A stretch of DNA of 64,000 bases from JACRCG01 sp964524835 (GTDB lineage Bacteria > Desulfobacterota > Desulfuromonadia > Geobacterales > Pseudopelobacteraceae), in the NCBI GenBank assembly GCA_964524835.1, contig CAZGEG010000017.1:1-64000 (forward strand), read 5' to 3'. A model generated the notes under the pieces. It saw nothing but the letters and a program-made list of their open reading frames with translations. It had not been told where the DNA came from and searched no databases. Below are positions 8,428 through 17,427 of the stretch, piece after piece. The translations under genes and the position numbers were made by a program. The first letter of the stretch is position 1. Each line of letters begins with the position of its first letter.

Positions 8428-9743
8428 TGGCTGCTCTTCGGATCTGTTCTGTCACCCCCGGTTCAATTGCAGACGGGCTGGAGGTGGCGGCCGGCGACCT
8501 GTTGGTGGCCGTTAACGGCCATAAATTGCGGGATCTGATCGATTACAGCTACTATACCGCCTCCGAAGAAGAATTGCTGCTGGAGATTGAAAAAACGGAC
8601 GGCGAGTTGTGGGAGTTAGAGATCGAACGTCACGCAGGAGAGCCGCTCGGACTTTCTTTTTCCGCTCCGGTTCCGACCCGGTGCGCCAACAATTGTCTTT
8701 TCTGTTTTGTCCATCAGCTCCCCAAAGGTCTCCGCAAACCGCTGTACGTCAAGGATGAAGACTACCGTCTCTCCTTTTTGAACGGCAACTACGTCACACT
8801 GGCCAACCTTAATACCGCGGCGCTGAACCGCATCATAGAACAGCGCCTCTCCCCTTTGTATATTTCAGTACACGCTACCAATCCGGTTCTTCGGGAGCGC
8901 CTGCTCGGAAAGCCAGGCATTCCACCGGTTCTCGGGCAGCTGCAGCAGTTGGCCGACGTCCGGATTGTCATGCACACGCAGGTTGTGCTCTGCCCGGGGC
9001 TAAATGATGGTGAAGAGCTGCAGCGCACCGTCTCCGATCTGGCTGCACTTTACCCTGCGGTGCAGTCATTGGCGGTCGTTCCGCTCGGTATGACCTCCCA
9101 TCGTCGGGGCCTGCCGCAGTTGACACCGGTAGAGTCCGATTACGCCCGGGAATTCATATCAATCTGGCAGCCGGAGGCTGAGGCGCTGCATAGAAAACTG
9201 CGGCAGCCGTTTCTGTTCCTTGCCGATGAATTTTACCTCAAGGCCTGCCTGCCCTTTCCGCCGATAAAAGCATACGGTGATTTTCCGCAGATCGAGAACG
9301 GAGTCGGCATGGTGCCGCTTTTTTTGAAGGAGGCTGTCCGGTTGCTCAAGAGAGTCCGGCCGATCGGGTCATTCCGGGCAACTGTTGTCACCGGCGCTTC
9401 GTCCTTCGGATTTGTCAGTGATTTTCTTGCGGGGTTGGCAGAAAAGAGCGGCGTAGATATCGTGCCGCTGGCTGTTGAAAACAGGCTTTTCGGTGAGAGC
9501 ATAACGGTAAGCGGGCTGGTTTCCGGCAATGACATCGCTGTGGCGCTGGAAGGAAAGGAGCCCGGTTCGTGTCTGCTCGTTCCGGACGTCATGCTGAAAG
9601 AGGGGGAGGGTCTGTTTCTGGATGACGTTTCGCTGGAGGGATTGGAGCTGCGGATCGGCTGCCCGGTAATCGTCTTTGATTCAACTCCGGAGGGGTGTTA
9701 TAAAAAATTACGATTATTCTGGAAAAATTACTGCCCGATCTGA
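8427..9743 (+). CDS. DUF512 radical SAM protein with N-terminal PDZ-like domain
   Basis: About 438 residues. Residues 1-70 look like a PDZ fold (ICSVTPGSIADGLEVAAGD and LVAVNG). A radical SAM motif CANNCLFCFVHQLPKGLR (C-x3-C-x2-C) begins near residue 84. FLNGNYVTLANL, SVHATNP and a C-terminal DUF512 domain follow. This order is typical of the DUF512/YkfB-like family, conserved in anaerobes and of unknown function. The ATG at 8427 overlaps the previous stop and is preferred over the GTG three bases upstream. The 3' end overlaps the convergent kinase gene by 16 bp. Confidence 0.85.
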   Translation: MAALRICSVTPGSIADGLEVAAGDLLVAVNGHKLRDLIDYSYYTASEEELLLEIEKTDGELWELEIERHAGEPLGLSFSAPVPTRCANNCLFCFVHQLPKGLRKPLYVKDEDYRLSFLNGNYVTLANLNTAALNRIIEQRLSPLYISVHATNPVLRERLLGKPGIPPVLGQLQQLADVRIVMHTQVVLCPGLNDGEELQRTVSDLAALYPAVQSLAVVPLGMTSHRRGLPQLTPVESDYAREFISIWQPEAEALHRKLRQPFLFLADEFYLKACLPFPPIKAYGDFPQIENGVGMVPLFLKEAVRLLKRVRPIGSFRATVVTGASSFGFVSDFLAGLAEKSGVDIVPLAVENRLFGESITVSGLVSGNDIAVALEGKEPGSCLLVPDVMLKEGEGLFLDDVSLEGLELRIGCPVIVFDSTPEGCYKKLRLFWKNYCPI

Positions 9744-11335
9744 GCAAGCGGAGTCGCAACAGAAAACTGGGCTCCGCCGGCCACGTTTGACGCGGAGAGA
9801 GATCCGCTGAAATGCTCGCCGATAATGGTTTTTGACATATACAGCCCGATGCCGCTCCCTTTGCCATAGTCCTTAGTTGTGAAATATGGATCGAATATCT
9901 GTCCGATGATCGTGTCGGGAATCCCGCCTGCATTGTCTTGCACCCTCACGACGGCCAGTCCATCTATCATCGATATGATGACGGTAATGACCGGCTTTTC
10001 CACCTCCCGTTCCAGCAATACATCTTTGGCGTTGTTGAGAAGATTGAGCAGGACCTGATTATACTCGTTAAAATAACCCTCGACCGCAACATCTTCTTCC
10101 TCCTGCACAATGATGAGCCGGATACCGTGCAGTGACAGGCTCGCTTCAATCATTGCAACGACTTTAGTCAGGCTCCGGGATATGCAGAAAACCGTCCTTT
10201 CATTGTCCGGTCTGAAAAAACTGCTGAAATCATTGATAGTCTGGGACATGAACATGATCGTATTCATAACCTTGCCCACGTCACCCGTCATCATCTCGGG
10301 AGTCATCGAGCCGGAGTCGTAGTCCGCTTTGATGTTCTGGACGATCAAACCCAGATTGTTGAGCGGTTGACGCCATTGGTGGGCGATGTTGTTGATCATC
10401 TCTCCCATTGCGGCCTGGCGGCCCTGAGTCAGCATGACCCTGTCTTTCGTGCGCAACTCGGCCAGTGCACAATTGATGCGCTCCTCCAGTGAGCAGTTGA
10501 GGGTTTGCAGCTGGTCCTGTTTGGCTGATAACTCCTCCTGGGCTTTCTGGCGTTGCGCCACCTCCTCCTCCAAAAGAGATGCCTGCATGCGGAGGTCGTA
10601 CTCGGTTTGCCGCTGCTGATCCGTTCTTTTTTTCAGATCAGCGGTCATGGAGTTGAACGAGGATGTCAGTTCTCCGATTTCATCATGACTGGTGACCTCG
10701 ACCAACACGTCAAACTCCCCTTCAGCTACCTTTTTGGCACTGTTTGAGAGGGTGATGATCGGACTGGTGATTCTTGAAGCAAACCACCATGCTCCGATGC
10801 TCCCCAGCAACAGGATCAGTCCGATGAAGGGAGCATTGTTCAGAACCATATCCCGCTGTTCCGCCTTGACCATCTCCTCTGAAATCCCGATGTGAACGCG
10901 GCCAAAGTCTCCCTGCTGGATGGAAACCGACACATCCTCCAGCCGTTCCCGTTCTACCTGCAGCGTCTGGATGAGTGGTTTTCCCGTACTCAAGACAGGC
11001 CGGTCAAGTTTCAGCAGGTCGTGCGGAAATGACCGGTCAAAGGTATGGGCAACAACCTGCTGCTGTTTTGTGACAATGTAGATATAGCGGATATCGTCTT
11101 CATTCCGCTTCAAGTTGTTGACGAGCAGCTGCAGGGCGACGTGATTTTCGGTTATGATAGGTTTGACTGAAGCTTCGGCGAGATTCCGGGCGATTGATGC
11201 GCTCCGCTTATGCAGCTCTGTTTCCAATCGCTTGTTAAAGTCACCGTGTATGTACAGCAGCAACGTTGCAGACACAAAGAGTATCAAGCCGCAGATGCCG
11301 ATGACATACTGGATTTTAAGAGGAACTGACCTCAT
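9728..11335 (-). CDS. Membrane sensor histidine kinase coupled to a PhnD-like binding protein
   Basis: A 535-residue kinase. TM1 covers about residues 9-28, a periplasmic region of about 130 residues follows, and TM2 is about 167-185 (PFIGLILLLGSIGAWWFA). Next come HAMP (SRITSPIITLSNSAKKVAEG), a coiled coil (about 230-300) and the kinase core. The phosphoacceptor His is in NNIAHQWRQPLNNLG near residue 317. The ATP-binding lid has LLNLLNNAKDVL, VQDNAGGIPD and GKGSGIGLYMSK. The start overlaps the stop of the upstream binding-protein gene by 4 nt. That coupling suggests the lipoprotein delivers a ligand signal to this kinase; no response regulator is adjacent. Confidence 0.9.
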   Translation of the reverse strand: MRSVPLKIQYVIGICGLILFVSATLLLYIHGDFNKRLETELHKRSASIARNLAEASVKPIITENHVALQLLVNNLKRNEDDIRYIYIVTKQQQVVAHTFDRSFPHDLLKLDRPVLSTGKPLIQTLQVERERLEDVSVSIQQGDFGRVHIGISEEMVKAEQRDMVLNNAPFIGLILLLGSIGAWWFASRITSPIITLSNSAKKVAEGEFDVLVEVTSHDEIGELTSSFNSMTADLKKRTDQQRQTEYDLRMQASLLEEEVAQRQKAQEELSAKQDQLQTLNCSLEERINCALAELRTKDRVMLTQGRQAAMGEMINNIAHQWRQPLNNLGLIVQNIKADYDSGSMTPEMMTGDVGKVMNTIMFMSQTINDFSSFFRPDNERTVFCISRSLTKVVAMIEASLSLHGIRLIIVQEEEDVAVEGYFNEYNQVLLNLLNNAKDVLLEREVEKPVITVIISMIDGLAVVRVQDNAGGIPDTIIGQIFDPYFTTKDYGKGSGIGLYMSKTIIGEHFSGSLSASNVAGGAQFSVATPLAQIGQ

Positions 11336-12273
11336 TTTACCGGTTTCCGCTGCCCCGCCACCCAGGTGCTGATTGAGCGGATACTGTCGTAGTTGTTGTC
11401 ATCTCCGACAACAAAGCCGTCGATCATCATCCCTTTCAGAATTTCCTGACCTTCCGGGTCCTTTGATGCCGACAATAGAATATCCTTCAAGCTCTTCTTG
11501 AGCTCCGGGTCAAGCCCTGCCCGAACAACAAATGGCGGGATTCCGTAGGGGGCGGATTTTACAATGATCTTCGTCATGCCGGTAAGTTCAGGCCTCTTGA
11601 CGGCGAGGTACTCCCAGATAAGGCTGTCCACCGCTGCTCCGTCGACAATTTTTTCAGCAACCGCCCTGATTGACTTGTCGTGCCCATAGGTGTACTCGAC
11701 GCGGGAAAAATAACTCTCCGGGGTCTCTTTCATTTTTGCCAGCATATAGGTCGGCACCATTTTTCCTGAATTTGATTTCGGGTCGGTAAAAGCAAAGACT
11801 TTGCCCCGCAAATCCTTGATGCTGGTGATTGTGCTGTCCCTGTGTACGAGGATGTACGAGTGATAGACCGGCTTCCCTTTTACCAACGGCATGGCCAGCA
11901 GTTCCAGTTGAAATTTTGTCTTGCCTTCCACATAGGGTCCGGCACAGACGAAGGCAGCGTCAATTCCGCCCGACTCCAGCAGGCCGTTCATTTCGTCGTA
12001 GCTCTCACGGTCTACCAGATGTACCGGACGTCCCAGCCTTTTTTCGATATAACCCTGGAGACGCTGGTAATAAAAATAGCCTTCATTGGGGGTAATCATG
12101 GCTCCCATTCCGATCCGGAGCGGCTGCAGTTTTGGGGCAGGAGCTGCTGCCTCTTTCGCTGCTTCCGTCGATCTAAGACTGATCTGGGGCGGTTCCGTCC
12201 GATTGCAGGCAGCCCCGGCCAGTAGGGCGCCGACTGTCAATAGCAGGAATAGAAGGTTAACGGTTTGTTTCAT
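11332..12273 (-). CDS. PhnD/phosphate-phosphonate-type periplasmic binding lipoprotein
   Basis: A 313-residue periplasmic-binding-protein-like lipoprotein. The N-terminus is MKQTVNLLFLLLTVGALL followed by AGAAC, a signal sequence with a somewhat loose lipobox. The mature part begins LRIGMGAMITPNEGYFYYQRLQ and contains DAAFVCAGPYVEG and LRGKVFAFTDPKSNSGKMVP, typical of the PhnD/phosphonate-binding superfamily. The start at 12273 is favoured by GGAGGT 7-12 nt upstream; the frame remains open 57 nt farther. No ABC permease or ATPase lies nearby. With the coupled kinase downstream, a sensing role is more likely than transport. Confidence 0.85.
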   Translation of the reverse strand: MKQTVNLLFLLLTVGALLAGAACNRTEPPQISLRSTEAAKEAAAPAPKLQPLRIGMGAMITPNEGYFYYQRLQGYIEKRLGRPVHLVDRESYDEMNGLLESGGIDAAFVCAGPYVEGKTKFQLELLAMPLVKGKPVYHSYILVHRDSTITSIKDLRGKVFAFTDPKSNSGKMVPTYMLAKMKETPESYFSRVEYTYGHDKSIRAVAEKIVDGAAVDSLIWEYLAVKRPELTGMTKIIVKSAPYGIPPFVVRAGLDPELKKSLKDILLSASKDPEGQEILKGMMIDGFVVGDDNNYDSIRSISTWVAGQRKPVK

Positions 12274-12444
12274 GAACGCACCTCCGGTCTGATGGCAGGG
12301 ATCTTCGTACGTACTTCGGCATTGTAGCATACATATTTATTATTATGGAGCCGCACATGACGGGAATGATGTCCCTCTCACTAAACGAGGGGGTTCCGGT
12401 GAGGATCTCCCTCATGTTCATGCCGCGCGTCTGTCGCGGAACCG

Positions 12445-12948
12445 TTACGAAATCGCACCAAAGCTTTCCCGCTCAACTTCAGAAAACATCCGGTCGATAT
12501 CCATGATGATCAGCAGCCGCTCGGTGTGGTTGAAAACGCCGGTGATGAACTCCTGGCCGATGCCGCCGGAGAGCACCATGGAGGGGGGAGGCTGGATTTC
12601 ACTGCTGTGGATGCGGATGACTTCTGAAACCGCATCGACGATGAAACCGGTCTGGCTTCCGGCCACATCCATTATGATGATGCGGGTCTGGACGTTGCTT
12701 TCGTACTCCATCAGTCCGAAACGTCTCCGCATGGAGATGATTGGAATGACCTTGCCGCGAAGGTTGATGATCCCTTCGACATGCTGCGGCACGTTGGGCA
12801 TTTTGGTGATTGTCGGAATGCGGATGATCTCGCGCACCTTGAGAACCTCCACCCCGTATTCTTCATCGGCCAGCATGAAGCTGACCAGCTGAACCAGCTC
12901 GTCGAGCTTTGCGCTATCGCCGACCTTGGCGAGGGCCTGTGTGGACAT
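12445..12948 (-). CDS. cheW: Chemotaxis coupling protein CheW
   Basis: Adaptor that links chemoreceptors to the CheA kinase. The 167-residue protein is one CheW domain. LVQLVSFMLADEEYGVEVLKVREI is family-typical in pattern, with PNVPQHVEGIINLRGKVIPI and IIIMDVAGSQTGFIVDAVSEV as the other conserved blocks. The ATG at 12948 has AAGGAG about 10 nt upstream and is preferred over the ORF limit at 13014. The gene stands alone with no cheA or receptor gene in the window, so the pathway it serves cannot be told from context. Confidence 0.93.
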   Translation of the reverse strand: MSTQALAKVGDSAKLDELVQLVSFMLADEEYGVEVLKVREIIRIPTITKMPNVPQHVEGIINLRGKVIPIISMRRRFGLMEYESNVQTRIIIMDVAGSQTGFIVDAVSEVIRIHSSEIQPPPSMVLSGGIGQEFITGVFNHTERLLIIMDIDRMFSEVERESFGAIS

Positions 12949-13088
12949 GGTGGTCTCCTTTTTGTGGGTACAACAGCAGTCAATATAATCCGGAGTCACG
13001 AAATCTACGGTCAAAGAGTTGGGAGCAGATCCCGACGAGGCACTGTTTCAACCTCCAGCAATCCGGGAAGAGTGTGTCGCACTACGTA

Positions 13089-13117
13089 AAAGGGGATTCC
13101 GTTGCGGAATCCCCTTT
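13089..13117 (-). terminator. Terminator of the TPR membrane protein gene
   Basis: A 13-bp perfect stem, AAAGGGGATTCCG (13089-13101) pairing with CGGAATCCCCTTT (13105-13117), has a 3-nt loop. Read on the reverse strand, it is followed by a short T run, TTTT. It lies 12 bp beyond the stop at 13129. Confidence 0.75.
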
Positions 13118-13128
13118 GGGTCGGAGTC

Positions 13129-13869
13129 CTACCTTTTCGCAACCATGCGCCGCTGCATCCGGCCACCCATTGATGCCATCTGGTGCCGCTGGAGGGCACC
13201 GAGGCTTTCCAGGTGGAACTGGAACCATAAATCGCCATAAGCACGCATATTCATCTTCTTGCCCTTTTCAAGGCACTCCAGAAGGTCTTTCAACTTTTCG
13301 TCCCCCGGGTTCTTTTTAAGTCCTTTGGCAAGAATATCCTTGGCTTTTCCCGCTTCTCCGCTCTCGTTCATGCAGTATGCATACAGACCCCAGAGCAGCG
13401 ATTCCTTGCTGTTCCACTGCACCGCCTTTTCAAAAGTACTGATCATTTTGTCCTTCTTCTGGCGTTTCATGTAGGAAACAGCCAGCATGGCGGTGGCCGC
13501 CCAGTTTTTGAAGAACGATTTTTCCAGATGGGGGAAGGCATTCGAAAAGTCGCGCTTCATATAGTAGATCATGCCGATCTGCGAATGAAGCTGCCCCTCC
13601 ACATACAACTGCCAGTTGCTGTACTGCAGTGCATCCTTCAGCTCGCGGATCGCTTTTTCAAAGCGGGGGGGCTGGGCCTGCAGATCCTTGCCGGCTGTCT
13701 CAATTGAAGCCATGACCTTCTTCATCGTGATGCGCGAAAACAGGACAAATACCAGCGCGAAGACGATCAGGCCGACAATCAGTGAGCCCCACCAGGCAAG
13801 CTTTAAGACAAAAACAAGTATCAGCAGCACGGCAACAGCAGCAGCTGCGGAAATAAGAATGTTATACAT
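13129..13869 (-). CDS. Membrane-anchored TPR-like protein
   Basis: A 246-residue protein. Two hydrophobic segments occupy about residues 3-22 and 25-46. The remainder is helical and resembles tetratricopeptide repeats, for example LHSQIGMIYYMKRDFSNAFPHL, LLWGLYAYCMNESGEAGKAK and a repeat ending KKNPGDEKLKDLLECL. It is probably an inner-membrane scaffold with a cytoplasmic helical domain. I do not recognise a named family. It sits between cheW and the transglycosylase gene, in the same direction as both. Confidence 0.7.
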   Translation of the reverse strand: MYNILISAAAAVAVLLILVFVLKLAWWGSLIVGLIVFALVFVLFSRITMKKVMASIETAGKDLQAQPPRFEKAIRELKDALQYSNWQLYVEGQLHSQIGMIYYMKRDFSNAFPHLEKSFFKNWAATAMLAVSYMKRQKKDKMISTFEKAVQWNSKESLLWGLYAYCMNESGEAGKAKDILAKGLKKNPGDEKLKDLLECLEKGKKMNMRAYGDLWFQFHLESLGALQRHQMASMGGRMQRRMVAKR

Positions 13870-13912
13870 CGGGAATTCCTTTCATACGTTGAGACAATGG
13901 GATAAACGTGAG

Positions 13913-15412
13913 TCAGCTCTTGGTTGAAGCCGGAACCATCTCTCCGTTCTTTTCGGTGAATTTTGCGATAATAATGCGCCGGCCCGGCTTGAGGACAACT
14001 TTTACCTTCAGGTTGTTCCAGGCGGAGAGCAGTTTGGTTGATACGTTGAAACGTTTGGAAAGCGAACTGAGGGTATCGCCGCTTTTTACGGTGTAGTACT
14101 TTGCAAAACTCCCTTTCGCTGCGGCAGCTGTTCGGGTGGTTCGCCCTTCGTGACCGAAGTCGACGGACTGTTTAATCGGCACGAGCAGAGACTTTCCTGC
14201 GATGCGGCTTTTGGCGTTCAAGCCGTTCAGCTCGGCCAGTGTCGCAGGTGACGTCCCGAAACGGCGGGCTATCCCTTTCAGCGTATCCTTCTTGCGAGCC
14301 TGATAGCGGCTGTATAGTACCCGTTCGGTGAATCGCTTGTTTTCGGGAACCTTGGCATACTCTGCCTCAAACCGCTGCTTGCTCCCCTTGGGTATCTTGA
14401 GCAGATAGCCGGGGTAATTCGGGGGTGTGCACCAGTGGCGCAGATCAGGATTCAGCTCCTTTATCGACTCGTAGGTTGTGCCGCACAGCTGTGCCGCCAG
14501 ATCAAGATTGGTACGTGACGGTATCGTGACGGTATCATACTCGATCGGTGTCAGGTAGGCGATGTCGGTGAAGCCGTAGCGCGCCGGGTCCTTGGCGATT
14601 ATGGCAGCCGCCAGAAGTTTCGGGACGTACTCCTTGGTTTCGCGTTTCAGATAGGATCCGCGCGATATCTCCCAGAAGTCGCTGGTGTTATACATGCTGA
14701 TGGCGCGCAGGATCTTGTTCTCACCGGCATTGTACCCGGCTGCCGCCAGATACCAGTCACCTTTGAAGAGGCCGTACAGCTCCTTCAGATACAGTGCGGC
14801 GGCGGTAGTCGCCTTGACCGGATCTTTCCGCTCGTCGATCCACTGGTCGATCCGAAGGGCGTAGCGCCGACCGGTCTCCGACATGAACTGCCACGGGCCG
14901 ACCGCGCTCGCCCAGGAGCGTGCGTGCATCTGGAATCCGCTCTCGATCATGGCGACGTACACCAGATCTTCAGGCATCCCTTCGCGCTTCAGAATTTCCT
15001 TCATCATCGGAATATAGCGAGCCGAATGTGAAAGCCAGCGGGAAAAGGAAGGTTTGCCGCTGGTCTGGAAATAGTAGAGAAAATATTCGACCTTGCTGTT
15101 CAGGGTCAACGGAATATCGGAAATCGGCAGGTCAACATCGGGCAGTTCAAGATCTCCGTCAGCATCGGCGGTGTTGCGCAGTTCTTCAAGCGAAAAGAGT
15201 GTCGCTACAGGTGTGGCTTCCCCCGCCTCGGTTGGGCCCTGGCCATCGGCTGGAACCAGTTCCGGAGCTTCAGCAGCCGCGTACGGCAGCGCGTTCGGCC
15301 GGGTCAGCTCCGCCAGCAGGGGCTGAATCGGCTCGGTCGCAGCAACCGGCAGCGCGAACTGCAGGGTGGCGAGAACGGTAACGACGTATGCAAGGAGGGT
15401 GCTCTTCTTCAT
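13913..15412 (-). CDS. mltD: MltD-like membrane-bound lytic murein transglycosylase with LysM domains
   Basis: Cleaves the glycan strand of peptidoglycan to give 1,6-anhydro ends. The 499-residue protein starts with a signal sequence (about residues 1-25). The SLT domain (about 130-290) contains MIESGFQMHARSWASAVGPW, with catalytic Glu, and AAAGYNAGENKI. The C-terminal part has LysM modules: one near residue 385 (ARKKDTLKGIARRFGTSP) and one at the end (YTVKSGDTLSSLSKRFNV), for binding to GlcNAc chains. The signal peptide ends without an obvious lipobox, unlike E. coli MltD. It is probably periplasmic and used for wall remodelling. Confidence 0.9.
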   Translation of the reverse strand: MKKSTLLAYVVTVLATLQFALPVAATEPIQPLLAELTRPNALPYAAAEAPELVPADGQGPTEAGEATPVATLFSLEELRNTADADGDLELPDVDLPISDIPLTLNSKVEYFLYYFQTSGKPSFSRWLSHSARYIPMMKEILKREGMPEDLVYVAMIESGFQMHARSWASAVGPWQFMSETGRRYALRIDQWIDERKDPVKATTAAALYLKELYGLFKGDWYLAAAGYNAGENKILRAISMYNTSDFWEISRGSYLKRETKEYVPKLLAAAIIAKDPARYGFTDIAYLTPIEYDTVTIPSRTNLDLAAQLCGTTYESIKELNPDLRHWCTPPNYPGYLLKIPKGSKQRFEAEYAKVPENKRFTERVLYSRYQARKKDTLKGIARRFGTSPATLAELNGLNAKSRIAGKSLLVPIKQSVDFGHEGRTTRTAAAAKGSFAKYYTVKSGDTLSSLSKRFNVSTKLLSAWNNLKVKVVLKPGRRIIIAKFTEKNGEMVPASTKS

Positions 15413-15544
15413 AGGCAGGTGAGTATAAAGGAAGCTTCCATGAAAGTCAATGACGCGGAACCCCTTGAAGAATCGGCATCTGCTGTCGAAAGGTGTGCTT
15501 GTTGCCGGATTGAGCGAGGATTGTAATGAGGGTGTTGTCGGATT

Positions 15545-15573
15545 AAAAAAGAGCCCACCGTGGTGGGCTCTTT
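15545..15573 (-). terminator. Rho-independent terminator of the YtxH-containing pair
   Basis: A 12-bp stem, AAAGAGCCCACC (15548-15559) with GGTGGGCTCTTT (15562-15573), has a 2-nt spacer in the loop. On the reverse strand it runs into six T residues (15545-15550). It lies 26 bp past the stop at 15599. Confidence 0.9.
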
Positions 15574-15598
15574 CGTCTGCATGGTTCTGGTCTGCAGG

Positions 15599-15904
15599 CT
15601 ACTGGGCCGGGGTACGCTCTCTCTGCATCGCCTCGCGACCGGCTTCAATGGCGGACGCCAGGACGGACTTCTTTTCCACGAAGGTTTCCTTGCCGTCTTC
15701 AACGGCATTTTTGATCTTTTCCTGGGCTTCCTTGGCGTATTCCTTGATCTTGTCCACAGCATCATCCGTCAGGTCAAGAATGTTCTCGCGAAGTTCACGC
15801 CCCGTCTTGGGGGCATACAGGAGAGCCAGACCCGCACCGATTGCTGCTCCGGCTACAAATGATACCAATACAGTTCCTGCTGATACGTCACATTTGTCAG
15901 ACAT
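15599..15904 (-). CDS. YtxH domain protein
   Basis: A 101-residue protein with one N-terminal hydrophobic helix (VLVSFVAGAAIGAGLALLYA) ending in PKTGRELRENI, the YtxH/gas-vesicle-like signature. The helix is followed by an amphipathic charged tail (KIKEYAKEAQEKIKNAVEDGK). Such proteins are stress- or envelope-associated, with no known biochemical activity. The start lies 2 bp past the stop of the gene at 15907, so they form a two-gene unit. A paralogue is at 40885. Confidence 0.8.
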   Translation of the reverse strand: MSDKCDVSAGTVLVSFVAGAAIGAGLALLYAPKTGRELRENILDLTDDAVDKIKEYAKEAQEKIKNAVEDGKETFVEKKSVLASAIEAGREAMQRERTPAQ

Positions 15905-15906
15905 GA

Positions 15907-16305
15907 TTACATACCTCCCTTTTTTTTAAGATACCGTTCCAACAGGTACTTTCCTGCAACTTTGGCCCCGGTTGTCCAGGCCGTAGTAGTGTTGATTGCG
16001 CCGCTGACAACATTTACCGCCCGGTTGATCGTGTGAATATTGTTGCCGGTTTCCCCCAGCGCCGACATGAAACATTTAACATCATCGGTATGCTCGGCGA
16101 TGCCGCCGCCAACCGTCTTCAATTCCGCCAGCACGCCGGTCAATTCCTGCAGTGTCGGTTTCAGTTCGCATCGAACCATTTCATTCAGTTCCCCGAATGA
16201 TACTGCAGCCCGTTTGAAGGCAAGGATGGCCGGAATCAGGGTAAGTACCAGAATGCAGAGAGTCGCAGCCATAATTATCACGGCAATTTCGGTCAGTTCC
16301 ATCAT
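15907..16305 (-). CDS. DUF948-like small membrane protein
   Basis: A 132-residue protein with one N-terminal membrane helix (about residues 5-29, EIAVIIMAATLCILVLTL) and a helical, coiled tail containing LKPTLQELTGVLAELKTVGG. A second hydrophobic-looking stretch follows near the C-terminus (about 95-115). The helix plus tail pattern resembles DUF948 proteins, which commonly neighbour YtxH genes. The YtxH gene follows after 2 bp. Function is unknown; an envelope role is inference. Confidence 0.65.
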   Translation of the reverse strand: MMELTEIAVIIMAATLCILVLTLIPAILAFKRAAVSFGELNEMVRCELKPTLQELTGVLAELKTVGGGIAEHTDDVKCFMSALGETGNNIHTINRAVNVVSGAINTTTAWTTGAKVAGKYLLERYLKKKGGM

Positions 16306-16381
16306 TGTTCTCCCGTATGGGTAATCGGACGTTCTGTGAGCAAAGTATAGAGCAATTCAGGAAAAATTCAATGTCTAAACA

Positions 16382-17335
16382 TTATTCGGGGATGCCCGGC
16401 ATCATTTTCGAGACGATCTCTTCTACGGCAGAATACGGGTCGATATGGCGGTTGCACATATCTGAGACGGTCTTGTCAAGGTAGCCGCTCCTGTCCATGA
16501 ACAGCAGAGCCTTCCTGAGCATGGCATCACGCATGATACTCATAAAATGGCGCCGGTTCCGTTCGCGCAGAAAATTGTCAATGGTTCCGCTTGACAGGAA
16601 AAAGTCGCGGTGGGCCAGGATTTCATCGGTCAGTTCTTCAATGCCGATGCCGCGTTGTGCCTCGGTTTTCATCACCTGTGGATTCCAGCTCCCCTCAGCG
16701 GCATGACGCATGTCCAGCATGTTGTTCAGTTCCCGGGCTGTCCGGTCGGCACCTTCCCGGTCCGCTTTGTTGACGACAAAAATATCGCCGATTTCGAGGA
16801 TTCCGGCCTTGATCGCCTGGATGTCGTCCCCGAGTCCCGGAACCATCACGACACAGGTTGTGTGGGCTTCCTTGACGATATCCACCTCGTCCTGGCCGAC
16901 CCCGACCGTTTCGATAATGACAATGTCCATCCCCAGCGCGTCCATGACCAGAGCGACATCCGAGGTCGAACGAGACAGGCCTCCGAGTGCCCCCCGAGTG
17001 GCCAGGCTGCGGATGAAAACCCCTTCGTCGCAGGAGTGGCGGTTCATGCGGATGCGGTCGCCCAAAATAGCGCCGCCGGTAAAGGGGCTGGTGGGATCGA
17101 TCGCGACGACGCCGACTTTTTTGCCCCGTGTGCGAAACGATGCGGTCAGCTGATCGACCAGAGTAGACTTGCCGGCGCCCGGAGGGCCGGTAATGCCGAT
17201 GATATAGGCGCTGCCGGTGCGCGGATACAGCTGCTTCAGTTCGTCAACCGCCTGGGGGCGACCATCGTCGATGTCGCGCATCAGCCGTGCGGCCGCGCGG
17301 ATGTTGCCTTCCAATACCTGTTCTGCGAGGGACAT
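16382..17335 (-). CDS. meaB: Methylmalonyl-CoA mutase-associated GTPase MeaB
   Basis: G3E-family GTPase that loads and protects adenosylcobalamin in methylmalonyl-CoA mutase. The 317 residues match the family. The P-loop GITGPPGAGKSTLVDQL is near residues 48-64, followed by VVAIDPTSPFTGGAILGDRI, the characteristic MeaB switch region, ETVGVGQDEV and the NKAD base-recognition motif. It lies downstream of the cbi genes and hldD on the same strand. The mutase B12-binding subunit is encoded far away at 32270, so the parts are dispersed. Confidence 0.93.
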   Translation of the reverse strand: MSLAEQVLEGNIRAAARLMRDIDDGRPQAVDELKQLYPRTGSAYIIGITGPPGAGKSTLVDQLTASFRTRGKKVGVVAIDPTSPFTGGAILGDRIRMNRHSCDEGVFIRSLATRGALGGLSRSTSDVALVMDALGMDIVIIETVGVGQDEVDIVKEAHTTCVVMVPGLGDDIQAIKAGILEIGDIFVVNKADREGADRTARELNNMLDMRHAAEGSWNPQVMKTEAQRGIGIEELTDEILAHRDFFLSSGTIDNFLRERNRRHFMSIMRDAMLRKALLFMDRSGYLDKTVSDMCNRHIDPYSAVEEIVSKMMPGIPE

Positions 17336-17427
17336 GGGATACCTGTCAGCTGTGAATTTGGTTTATAACCGATGAAGGTGCGAAACGTATCTTGCCGGGT
17401 GAGCGGATGAGTGGGTAAACGCTTCTG

